From NCBI GenBank assembly GCA_003254925.1, contig QANZ01009509.1, positions 139,247 through 203,246 of the forward strand: DNA of 64,000 bases. The letters are read 5' to 3'. A program made the translations under genes and the position numbers. Numbering within the stretch: the stretch's first letter is position 1; each line of letters begins with the position of its first letter. This DNA is from Chamaecrista fasciculata. Its lineage: Eukaryota; Streptophyta; Magnoliopsida; Fabales; Fabaceae. Under the pieces are notes generated by a model. It had not been told where the DNA came from. It saw only the letters and a list, made by a program, of their open reading frames with translations, and made no database searches. Positions 45,910 through 56,300 of the stretch are shown here, piece by piece.

Positions 45910-46752
45910 GAGTAAATTAACAATTTGGTTCTTGAGAATTCGTCGAGTTGACAACTGAGTCCTTAAATGATTGAAACATATAAGTTAGTCCTTGAAATAT
46001 CAAAATAGTATACTTTTTAGTCCCTAAAAGATTAAAATGGTATACTATTTAGTCCCTGATAAACTAAAAAAAGGGCAGGCTTACCTAATTAAAAAAGTGT
46101 GGGCTGCAAGAGCAAGCTTGAATGTCCAAGTACCTACAAGAACTTCACAAGGGTGTCCTGCGAAGAATACTCTGACGCTCAAGTTAGTATTTGAGAGATA
46201 TGAGAGTAAGAGAATTCTGGTGAGTAAAGAGTAGCTAACCTGAAATTGTTGGGTTGAGCTCTATTTATTAAGCAGAACGAAGGGTGGTGGCCAGCGTGTG
46301 GGGCGCACCACGTTGCTGAACACGTTGTCCACCAGCAAGAGTGGTGGAGATCGAGAATTGTGGGGCAAGGCAATCATGGGTGATTGCGTGTAGTGCTAGA
46401 GGGCGGGAACTAGTAGACTGGAGAACGTGGGTCTGACCAAGTCCACGGGCCACGATCTTTCACCAGCAAGGATGGCAGAGACCGAGAATTATCTTGGGTG
46501 ATTGCGTGTCAAGCTCGGAGCGAGCGCCATAATCACAATCGGATCACGGCCGCCCCAAAGAGTTTGGAGATGGAAAGAGGCCTGGAGCGAAGGCCTATTA
46601 GGCGTATGCCCAAATAGTGATGTATCAGTCCCTAAAAAGGACTAATTAGTATACCATTTTAATCTTTCAGGGATTAAATTATACATTTCAATCTTTCAGA
46701 AATCGAGTTGTCAGCTCGGTGATCTTTCAGATACCAAATTATCAGTTTACTC
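45910..46752. mobile_element. Inverted-repeat (Mutator-like) element split by a solo LTR
   Basis: Arms run from GAGTAAATTAACAATTTGGT to ACCAAATTATCAGTTTACTC. Motifs GGTTCTT, AGTCCTT, AGTCCTT, AGTCCCT lie at 45928, 45959, 45988 and 46020 (31, 29, 32) and again at 46052. Without the 576-bp insertion and its duplication the element would be about 267 bp. It lies about 350 bp upstream of the DUF1005 start codon. Flanking 9-mers do not match well, so age is considerable. Confidence 0.7.
46057..46627 (-). mobile_element. Solo LTR nested in the inverted-repeat element
   Basis: Ends TGATAAACTA and TGATGTATCA (TG...CA) are flanked by a perfect 5-bp duplication GTCCC at 46052-46056 and 46628-46632. 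Read on the minus strand it contains an AATAAATAG TATA-like box followed by a transcribed-type region. It is related to 51987-52493. No internal retroelement region is present, so it is a solo LTR left after recombination, younger than its host element. It is probably Ty3-type or unclassified. Confidence 0.85.
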
Positions 46753-47321
46753 TATTTTCTAACTTCTTCCACTTCTCTTAGCCATAATAATACATAATAA
46801 TATAATATCATTTCTCCCTAAAAATCAAAGCATTAAACTTAATAAATCTTTTTAACAGAACAATTTAAGTTTTAAAAAGTGAGTAATTAATGACTCTCTC
46901 AAATTAAAAAGTTTTGCTAAAAGTTTTACTAATATAGTAGAAAAAATATAGTAAATCTTTTGTTTAGATAAACGAAAAATATAATACCAATCATAAAAGC
47001 AAAAAAAAAATATTTTTTTAATCAAAATTTTAAAAACTATTTATTTTATGTAAAATAAAAAATTCAGGGAATTTTTCATAATTTTTAAGGTTAAAGGTTT
47101 TTTTGTAGAAAATAAAATTTAAAAAAAATGGGGCTAAATTTTTGTAGAAAATAAAAATTTTTGAGCTTAATTCTTTTAGGGGCTAAATAATATATTATTT
47201 AAATTTTTTAAGATAAAATTATGTATTTTAATCTTTTAAGAATTTAGTTATCAATTTAATAATTTTTTAAAGAATTATTATTAGTTTAGTCTTAATTCTC
47301 GTTAAAGTTGAGAATACTCAT

Positions 47322-48388
47322 TAGGGGTGTTCAAAACCGAATTAAATCAAACCAGACCAGATCGAACTGAAGCAAAACCGAACTAAACCGATCAATTGAG
47401 CGGTTTGGTTTGGTTAAAAATGCATAAAAATTGGATGGTTTGGTTCGGTTAACAATTTAGACATACAATTAACCAAACCGACCGCTAGTATTTATATATA
47501 GCTATTTTTACTTATATTGTGTGAGATGCGATTACATTTCATAAAAAAATGGGTAAATTACACTTTGGTACCCTGTGGTTTGACCCTATTTCACTTTGGT
47601 ACCCTGTGGTTTGAAACTTGACACTTTGGTACCCTGTGGTATTCTCCATTAACACTTTGGTACCCTTTGGAGCTATTTTGTAATTTTAACCATAATAAAT
47701 TTTACAAAAATTACATATTGACCCCAAAAAAATTTTAAATTTTTCATTTCAGTCCCTATATAATATGTATCCAGGGACCTATTTGTATTTTTTTGAAAAT
47801 TTTTTGGGGTCAATATGTAATTTTTGCAAAATTTGTTATGGTTAAAATTACAAAATAGCTCCAAAAGGTACCAAAGTGTTAATGGAGAATACCACAGGGT
47901 ACCAAAGTGTCAAGTTTCAAACCACAGGGTACCAAAGTGAAATAGGGTCAAACCACAGGGTACCAAAGTGTAATTTACCCTAAAAAAATTATTAATTTTT
48001 TATCATCATTTGATTTTATTATTTTTTTATTATGTTATCTTATTAAATCATAAAATTTGTTTTATCTATATAACAATTAATAACTATTCTTTCTTATACA
48101 GTTTTATTATCTCAAATCTCTAATCTCATTTGTCATTTTTTATCTATTCTATAAATTAGATTTATTATTCCAAAACACTAATTTTTTCTCTCTAATTTTA
48201 TAATTAATTAACAAAAACAACAAATAAACATGTTAACCGCTCAAACCGACCGCCCAAACCACCTATTTATTGGTTTGGTTAAACAAATTATTTTTAACCG
48301 CTTGGTTAAGAATTACTTCAAACCGATGTGAGCGGTTCGGTTAAAAATTTGGTTCAAAACCGTCCAAACCGCCCAACGAACACCCCTA
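47322..48388. mobile_element. hAT-type element with nested Mutator-like MITE
   Basis: Ends TAGGGGTGTTC and GAACACCCCTA are flanked by near-identical 8-bp ATACTCAT (47314-47321) and TTACTCAT (48389-48396), the hAT target length. Both ends are filled with reiterated AACCGAACCAAACC-type motifs. The element is about 630 bp without the nested 430-bp insertion. No transposase is visible. Confidence 0.75.
47551..47980. mobile_element. Mutator-like MITE nested in the hAT element
   Basis: A 430-bp palindrome beginning GGGTAAATTACACTTTGGTA and ending in its complement is flanked by identical 9-bp TAAAAAAAT (47542-47550, 47981-47989). It is the sister copy of 25221-25651. Motif starts at 47561, 47592, 47622 and 47653 keep the 31, 30, 31 spacing. 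Its arms are better matched than those of the sister copy, so it is probably younger. Confidence 0.92.
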
Positions 48389-48830
48389 TTACTCATAATA
48401 TAAGAAAGATGTTTTATATTTTTGTTATAAATTTTTTTAATAAAAAAATATATGTGACCAAGTTTTTTCATAAAAAGATAATATAAAAAATAGAAAACAT
48501 ATAATAAAATTTGTTATAGATGGAAATCTCATGATTAATATATTGAAATTTTTTTTTAAAAAAAAGGATTTTCCTAGTAAGTAGTAACAACAAATTCTTA
48601 TGCTTTTTCTGATAACGTGAGGGGCCCGCTTTCTCGTATCAGCAGCACGCACACTTTGTTGCTGTGGGCACTGGCCACCCACGCCGTGACATTCAAATAT
48701 ATATTTTTTAAAGAGAAATTTTATTATTTTATTTAAAATAATATTAATACTCTTTCCTAATTATATTATTCATTTCAGTGCATTCATTACTTTTATGTCA
48801 CGAAACTCATCACTATCTGAAAATTAACTA

Positions 48831-49264
48831 TAGGTATGAGTTTCGACTCGTACCCATCCTTAATGGATACGGGTTCGAGTATGGTGGTACTCTACTCGTG
48901 TACTCATTAGTAATAATAAATATATATTTATATATAAAAAATATAATACTTTAACATTTTTTATTGAAAAAAATATTAAAGTTTTTATAAATATTAAAAT
49001 ATTTTATTAATGCATTCATATCTATGATTTATTTTTTAATTTTTAGTAGTTATAGATGTAAAAAGTTAGATGAGTATAAATTTTATATTAACCAAAAATA
49101 ATTTATTTTAAAATTTTTCCGGGTTCGGGTTCGAGTATGGGGATTAGACTACCCAGCGGGTATGAATATGAGGATTGATTTTGATACTCGCTCACATATG
49201 GATATGAGTACGGGTATCATAATACCCTATCCATACCCTATCCATCTATCCATGATCATCCCTA
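48831..49264. mobile_element. Possible hAT-like element with reiterated GGGTACGAG-type motifs
   Basis: Ends TAGGTATGAG and CATGATCATCCCTA form a short imperfect inverted repeat, and the region is full of CGGGTTCGAGTATGG and GGATATGAGTACGGG motifs at both ends with an AT-rich middle. No matching target duplication was found. Confidence 0.4.
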
Positions 49265-49678
49265 CTCATCGCTTATGTTCTCTTTTTAAGATTGCCTAAT
49301 AAAGATTATTTGTTCGGTTCAATATTATTAAAATGTTTACTTTATATCCAATATTTTGTCACTTTTTATAATTTTAAAGAAAATGTACAAAAGTTAATAG
49401 AAAGTTTTGTATGTTTTAAATTTTTATAGTAATACATTAGCCTAATGTCCAAATTTGACTCAACTCTTCACCTATATTTACCCAGAAGTAATAAAGTTCA
49501 GGTGTTTTTTTTTTAAAATCATGTGCCCTTAGGGACACAAATCTGACTCCAAATTTTTTTTAAAGAAATTGGTTATTTTGTAACACGTCTAAAATTTCAC
49601 TCATTTAATTCAATCTTCTTTACTTAACTACTTATCGCAAAGTTATTCAATTATGTTGAGTTGACCCGTATTAACATA

Positions 49679-50081
49679 CTCCCTCCGTCCCTTTTTATTT
49701 GCTTCATTGCAGAACTTTTTTTGTCCCTTTTTATCTGCTTTGTTATGAAATCAAGAGGTCATCAATGAATTTTTTTACTATTTTATCCCTATTTAATATT
49801 ATAGTCATAATGGACGATTTGACTTTTGGTAAAAATTATTTTGGGGTTTTGTAGTAATCAATTGGTGTAGGTTTCATAAAAAAATTGTGAGAGTATTTAA
49901 ATTAGTTGGAGAAATTTAATTTTTGAAATATGAGCATTAAATTGATGATATAATTAAGTCTAATTTAATAAGGGTAATATAGTCTTTTTATTTTAGATTT
50001 TACATTAACTTTAGTGATTTAATCATTATATTAATTTGTGTGCAACAACCTTAAAAAGCAGATAAAAAGGGACGGAGGGAG
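49679..50081. mobile_element. Stowaway MITE (Tc1/mariner)
   Basis: Ends CTCCCTCCGTCCC and GGGACGGAGGGAG are exact complements flanked by TA on both sides, the classic Stowaway signature. Length is 403 bp. The inner part of the ends also pairs (TTTTTATTTGCTTC / GCAGATAAAAA). It has no coding capacity. Confidence 0.95.
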
Positions 50082-50289
50082 TACATACTAATACCAAGAT
50101 GAATCTATACACTTTTATTAAATGCAGTCATTATTTTTAAGTTTTAATCAATACTAAAATTAACAAAATCATAAAGTTTTCAAAATAATTTTTTAAATGA
50201 TATATTTAATAAATTGAAAATTTTGTACAAAATAAAAACTGTAAAATGTTTTCTCTTCCCGTCGCAAATAGAGCTAGGTCTATCATAAT

Positions 50290-51160
50290 TATGGTTTAAG
50301 TATAATTTTGGTCATTTATATTTGGAGCAAGTTGCAATTTATAGCCATTTATGGCTTTTTTTTCTTACAATTTTAGTCTTATATTAGTATATTTCTATCG
50401 TTTTACTCTTTAGTATAAGTTCACTCTTGGAGCTTATATTATTTATAGCCATCTCTCTTTGTCTTATATACTAATATAAGTTCAGAGTTCTGTATTTGAA
50501 AGTTTTACTCTTTAGTCTCAACGATTGAATGAGATATATTTTTATCGTTTTAAGCTAATTACGATGAGTTCAAAGTTCAAACCCACAAGTTATTATTGAC
50601 GATTACTTGTTTTTTTTGTCAAGTTAGGTTGTAAACAAATAAGATTAAATTAGATTCCAAAAGTGGATTTCTCATTCTATAGTAAAAAAAATGAAGTTGT
50701 TCATATCTCTTTCGCTTCAAGTATGATTACGACGAGTTTGGAGTTAAGGATTACTTTTGTAGAGTCCTTTTTCTATCAAGTTGGACTCGATTATTGCGAT
50801 CTCAATTGTGCAAATAAAACGACTCATCAGAATAATACAGAGCTCCGAACTTATCGCAGTCGAACTTAAAACAAGAGAAATGTGACCAACTTCACTTTTG
50901 GAACTCAATTTGATATTGTTTCCTGACGATGCTAATTGAACAACAAAAAGACTCGTCAATAATAACTTGTGACTTCGAACATGTTGCAATCATAATTAAA
51001 ACAAGAGAGATATAACCATACTCAGTTATTGGGACCAAGAAGTAAAACTTTTAGAAAAGATATAGAACCAAAATCCTAAAGAAAAAAGACAAAGATCTAG
51101 ATTGCAACTTATTTCAAAAATAAGGGACAAAGTTGCTGAATTTGTTGATTTTGCCAATAA
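50290..51160. mobile_element. Large inverted-repeat element, family shared with 32150-32323
   Basis: The left arm (TTTTGGTCATTTATATTTGG, AAGTTGCAATTTATAG) pairs with the right arm (AGATTGCAACTTATTTC, AAATAAGGGACAAAG). Spacing of GGTCATTT-type motifs on the left arm is about 33, 32 and 30 bp. The interior has further mirrored segments such as GTTCAAAGTTCAAACC and GACTCGTCAATAATAACTTG. Borders are approximate. Confidence 0.55.
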
Positions 51161-51324
51161 CATTTACCTATTTAATAGTTAAAATATTTTACAAATTGCA
51201 AGAATGATTCACATGTATGAAGCATCTCTCATGATAAAGTCAATAACAATGTACAAATAGATAATACTTGAGACAATTAAATTTTATTTTGAATTTATTG
51301 TTGAAATAAAAAGATTGAAAGATA

Positions 51325-51639
51325 GAGTAAACTAGCATTTTGGTCCTTGAATTTTACAAGTACTGGCAGTTTGATCCTTGGATTTACGAAATTGTACAAT
51401 TCGGTCCCTGGATTATGCTAACTCTTGGCAAAATGGTCCTTCCGTCACCCAATCGTGCCAAAATGGTCCCTGAATTTACGAAATTGTACAACACAGTCCC
51501 AGAATTATGCTAACTCGATGGAAGGACCATTTCGCAGCGAGTTAGCATAATTCAGGGATCGGGTTGTACAATTTTGTAAATCCAAGAACCAAACTGCTAG
51601 TGTCTATAAAATTCAACGACCAAAATGCTAGTTTACTCT
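51325..51639. mobile_element. Mutator-like MITE
   Basis: Begins GAGTAAACTAGCATTTTGG and ends with the complement CCAAAATGCTAGTTTACTC. The flanks carry GAAAGATA on both sides (51317-51324 and 51641-51648), consistent with an 8-10-bp target duplication. Motifs TGGTCC, TGATCC, CGGTCC and TGGTCC start at 51341, 51372, 51402 and 51434 (31, 30, 32). Confidence 0.75.
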
Positions 51640-51986
51640 CGAAAGATATGTATAAGTTAAAAATTCAAACTTGCATAAAAATAAAATCATTCAACATATG
51701 GAAATTATGAAATGTCGTATGCCTGAAAAGTTAATTATAGATAACTCTATAATAAAACTTATGTTAATGTGACAATTATTATTATTATTATTATTATTGT
51801 TGTTGTCGGATATTGCGGCCATTGAGGATGGATGTGTCATGACTCATGCGGATATGGATATGTTGATGCAGAACAACTAAGAGTCTAAGACCAACCAAGC
51901 TACCAAATAATTCATGTTTTTATTATTTATTTCCTTCTTACAACTCTCAAACCTCTCAAACACACATGTACGTGTGTATATATATA

Positions 51987-52493
51987 TTATCATTATTTGG
52001 GCATACGCTTCTTTGTCTTTTGTATCGGGCTTTTTCTCCTCCCCGAACTCTTCGAGGCGCCCTGAACCAGTCCAATGACCCTCCATAGACTTCGAGGCGA
52101 CCACAGACTCAGTCAGACCCACGTTTTCTAGTCTAGGGGCGCTCGTCCTCAACTTGTCCCGCATTCTCCCACGATTGTCTTGCTCCGCAATTCTCGGTCT
52201 CCACCACTCTCGCTGGTGGAGATCGTGGGTTGCGACGTGGAGTGCCTCGTGCGCTGGCCACCTCCTTTCCTCATACTCTATAAATACCGCTCTGCCCAAC
52301 CGTTTCCAGGTTAGCGACTATCTTCATTTCAGAACTCTCTTACTCTCCTCTCACTCACATACTTACTTGAATGTCAGAGTGTTCTTCGTAGGGCCTCACT
52401 GTGAAGTCTTTTGCAGGAACTTCTTCACTCAAGCATCGCTCTAGCAGTCCCCCTCTTGAACTAGGTAAGTCTTATCCTTATTATAGTTTATCA
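51987..52493 (+). mobile_element. Solo LTR related to 46057-46627
   Basis: In the opposite orientation it shares with 46057-46627 the segments TTTGGGCATACGC, CAGACCCACGTT, CTCGGTCTCCACCACTCTC, CAGGTTAGC and the end TAGTTTATCA. It holds a TATA box in CTCTATAAATACCGC. ATATA occurs on both sides but lies in AT repeats. The left end is altered. No internal region is attached, so it is a solo LTR, older than its relative. Confidence 0.7.
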
Positions 52494-54379
52494 ATATATA
52501 TTCGCACTTTCGTGGCTATTTACGCCTTACACTAATATTATATGCTTTATAATTTGCAAAAGAAAAAAATAATATAAAATTGCGATACATTTGTCATATC
52601 GATTTTGAAAGCTAAATTACACTAATAACTATTAGAGGTTAGGGTTAGAAAATATCATTGAGTTTTCAAATGTGATAGATAGACTTTTTAAGTTTTTAAC
52701 TTTATTCATTTAGGAATTTTAAATTTTAAAACTTAACATATTGAGCTTTTGCTTTGTTCATTTAAAATCCTTAAGTAACTTCATTTTTTAGAAAAAAATT
52801 TAAGAATTTTAAGTAAAATTCAAGTGTTTTTAGTGAGAAATATGAAAACTCTCGAACTTATATTAAAAAATTTGAAACCAAGTGATGTTTTTTGCATTTG
52901 ATCCAAGGAAGTTTTAGTTGAATTTAGTTAATTTTAATTATATTTTTCTTTTATATATGATGGATTATACAAAAATTATCTTTTATATTCTTTCCTAGTA
53001 AAAATAAATTTCACATATATTATTTTTAGTGGATCCATTCCAATGTTATCTGTCTCATATCTAGTATTTCTTGTCAGATAGTATTTATTATTTAAATTCA
53101 CAAACCCCAAATCAAAGGCCATAAAAATAGAATAATAGAATCGTCAATTATGGCTAATCTAGTATTTCTTGAACTAACTCACTCACCCTCACTATTTCCC
53201 ACTAGCAGCATTAGCATTCTTATAATCACAATTGTTTATTATTGTAGTAATTGTTTTGTTAGGAATGTTGAGTGAGTTAGTTCAATATGTCAAAACCAAT
53301 CTAATTTGGTTGTTTGAGTAAGTATCCATAAGAATTGACTTACAGTTTTGAAAATTTCGTCGTTGACTCTGCCATCTCTGTTCTATGGGATTTGTATATT
53401 TGGGTTTAAGCAGCTCATATTCCATATTCTGTTTGGTTATTACTAAATTGCTTCAAATTGCACTCTGATATGATATGTAGTATGATGTTTGTAACTAGTA
53501 ATTGTGGGCAGCAATTGGGACTACAAACATTGCTAATTTGCTATGATATAGGTATGAATGTTCAACTGTATTTGTGGAGTTGCTGCAATTTTGTTTTTGG
53601 TCAGAGAGTTACTGCATTTTTAATGAATGCTCAATTGTATTTGGGCTTGCTAGTTGGTTAAAAGAAAAAACATTGTTATTCCTCAAATTAGAGTAACTTT
53701 TCTTTTTTACTAAAATCTAGTATAAATCAACTTGTCTTTAAGAAATCTCAAGGCAATTCAATTTATCTATCTCGCAAATACTCTTAAGTTCTCTATTTTA
53801 AACATAAAACCATTAATTTAAAATATAAGATGAATAATTTTGTATTTTGTTATACTTAATAATAAAAAAGATAAATAAAAAATTCAACTTTTTTATTTTT
53901 TTAGTTTTAGTAAAATATAATTTGCAATAATGAGAACTTTTTTTTACCTTTTGTTTTTTTTTTATCTCAAGTAGTTGGAAGTTACATGATTTCCTTCCAC
54001 TACTATTTTCTTTTTACTTTTAATCTCAAAATTTATTTTAAATATATGAAACCAACAACAAAAAAGTCTAAAAAATATAGATTTAGTTCTTTTGTATTGC
54101 GCAATGTTTTTAAAATAAACAAAAAAAAAGGCATAAAATGATTTTATTTTTGTTACAATATAATAATAACAGAAACATAAATGAGAAGACATGGAGTGAT
54201 ATTTACAAACATGGGCCTGTTAACGGGAGAAAAAGCCCAATAGAAAGAAAGAAAGGGTGGGGGGGTAGTTTGGGGATTTGGAAAATTAAGCAGAGAAGAG
54301 ATAATGTTGAAGGATGAGGAGTGAGTGAGACACATGAAAATTCCATTTCCATAGATAGCATCAGAGGAAGAGCGCGAAG
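52494..54379. other. Intergenic, no gene recognised
   Basis: AT-rich sequence with several loosely similar ATGTTCAACTGTATTTG / ATGCTCAATTGTATTTGG segments near 53555-53645. The last 200 bases before 54380 are the promoter and leader of PSRP6. No coding region or bounded repeat is supported. Confidence 0.5.
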
Positions 54380-54652
54380 ATGTTGGTTTCCGCTATATTT
54401 GGGGCCAGAGTGGTGATGCCGTTGCCGGCGTTGATGAACGGGAGAATCGGAGGTGGATCGGCGGCGATGATAGAGTGCTCGTCGAGGCCGAAGAAGAAGG
54501 CGACGGCGCATCACATGAAGACGAGGCCAAGGAAGACGCAGCCATGGGATATTAAGCGTAAGCCGACGGTGTATCCTCCCTTGCCTCCATTGCCTCCTGA
54601 TTGGACTCTCGTTGAGTCTGCTCCTCCTCCAGAACCAGCCGTCGCTGGTTAG
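54380..54652 (+). CDS. PSRP6: Chloroplast 50S ribosomal protein PSRP6 (plastid-specific ribosomal protein 6)
   Basis: A single exon encodes 90 residues. The highly conserved core [46 protein letters not shown] is the hallmark of plant PSRP6, a small protein of the plastid large ribosomal subunit. The first ~30 residues ([21 protein letters not shown]) serve as the chloroplast transit peptide; the start aligns with MSVSAIFG in Arabidopsis. The C-terminus is short and proline-rich. The protein is strongly basic in the core, fitting rRNA contact. Confidence 0.95.
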   Translation: MLVSAIFGARVVMPLPALMNGRIGGGSAAMIECSSRPKKKATAHHMKTRPRKTQPWDIKRKPTVYPPLPPLPPDWTLVESAPPPEPAVAG

Positions 54653-54990
54653 TTATAGTGTCTCGAGTCTTGTTGTATTAAATTGGAGATGCTTTGTTTG
54701 AGCTTTCACTTGTTTAGCTTTTAATCATTATGCATTGTTTATGGACGGATTTTGTTTAATAGTAAATGCTTTCCGCTTCTTCTTCTTCTTCTACTTCGGC
54801 TTCCTCTGTGGTATGAATTCTTAGTTTCAGGATCTAATTGCGTAGTTCTATGGGAGGACACGAGAGATTTAGGGCCTGTTTGGGGGTTCCAAAATCTCAA
54901 TCCCATCTCATTCAATCATCATCTCATCTCATCTTAGGTTTAGATTAAAAGTAACGATTGGGTAATCTCATTCACCTCAAATCTTATCCG

Positions 54991-55482
54991 GAGGAAAAGT
55001 TATGAACAACCAGGACTAATCCACTTTCTAATTTGGTCCCTTCTTTTTCAAAGTTTCAACAATTTGATCCTTGCATTTTGAAATAGTGTTCCTAAATAAT
55101 TACAAATGTTAACTCGTGAGTTACTTGGTCGTTAAGTGCACATGTAACACGTTAATTACACATATTTAATTACTTGGGACTACCTACAGTTTGAGATTTG
55201 AGAATGCTTCAATAGTTTGTCTTATGGAAGTTTAATACAAATATTTGTGCTTAACTCAATTTTAAGCCGATGTAATTGTGTTTGTTGATCCAATGCCAAA
55301 GTGACATTTAAAGGTGTGTAAACATTTAACGTCTATGTCATCAAATGATTTAACGGATTCTAATTAAGGGACTAAATAGTTGACGATTATGATAAATAAA
55401 GGACTGAGTAGTCTACTTCAATACATGAGGGACCAAATAGTTAACTTAGTAAAAAATGAGGGGCCAAATAGTAGATTTCCTC
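54991..55482. mobile_element. Inverted-repeat Mutator-like element, family of 3482-3952
   Basis: Ends GAGGAAA and TTTCCTC. The interior closely follows 3482-3952 (AGTGCACATGTAACACG, GAATGCTTCAATAGTTTG, AATGCCAAAGTGACATTTAA). Right-arm motifs lie at 55464, 55433, 55404 and 55372, spaced 31, 29 and 32. Target duplication not resolved. It lies between PSRP6 and ITPK. Confidence 0.7.
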
Positions 55483-56300
55483 TTTTTTTTTTATATAGTT
55501 AGCTGTAGACTGTAGTTGAGAATGAGATTGATTTTTATAATTCTTCAATTGGCATATGTAACGAGTGACGTGTCTTTGGGTCTTCAATTCTCTAACATGG
55601 CAAATCTTTGGGTGAATTACAATCCAACGGTTAATTGTTTAAGTTAAAGGGTTTTAAGCCTTATAAAATATTTTATACGCAGCAACATATCTGATGTGAA
55701 ACTTGTTACAGCATTATATAGTGATCTGAACTAGAAACTGGAAATAAAATTTTGCATAGAAAATGTTCCTTCAATTATATATATATACAGCAAAGAACCG
55801 TGAGAAGCAGTACACTTGCAGTCCAATCTACCTATTTCTCTCTACAGAGGAGTCATTATAAACTAGAAGAAAGTCATACAAAACCCAAAAAAAAAATGTA
55901 GGTTATTATGGACATGATGGCATCTTCCTCAGAGACCCTTGAGGGTTGGAATGCATTCCACTTTGTTAAGAGGACTTTATGCCACACAAGCTAAAGCGTA
56001 GGAACTATGTACTGTAAATATTGGGTAATGCAAACAGACACACCGTAGCTACAATTGTTACTTCACAAGGGCTGCACAATGATTCCAGAATAACGTTAAT
56101 TAGAACAGCACTTGTTGTCGTGTACAGTCTGAGAAGAAGCAATTACACCACAAATGCTTAAGTTATGCAAGACTACAACGACAGTTCCCAAGCTACCCTC
56201 TGGCATATTTTAGAACTACAAGACTCCAAGGAGAACCCATCTATGCCTACCTCACTGAGATATTTCCATTCCATCACAGACTGAAATGTTTTTTAGCTTT
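55483..56300. other. Intergenic and ITPK 3' flank
   Basis: No gene is seen. The part from about 55900 to 56300 is less AT-rich and probably includes the 3' untranslated region of the minus-strand ITPK gene. Confidence 0.5.
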
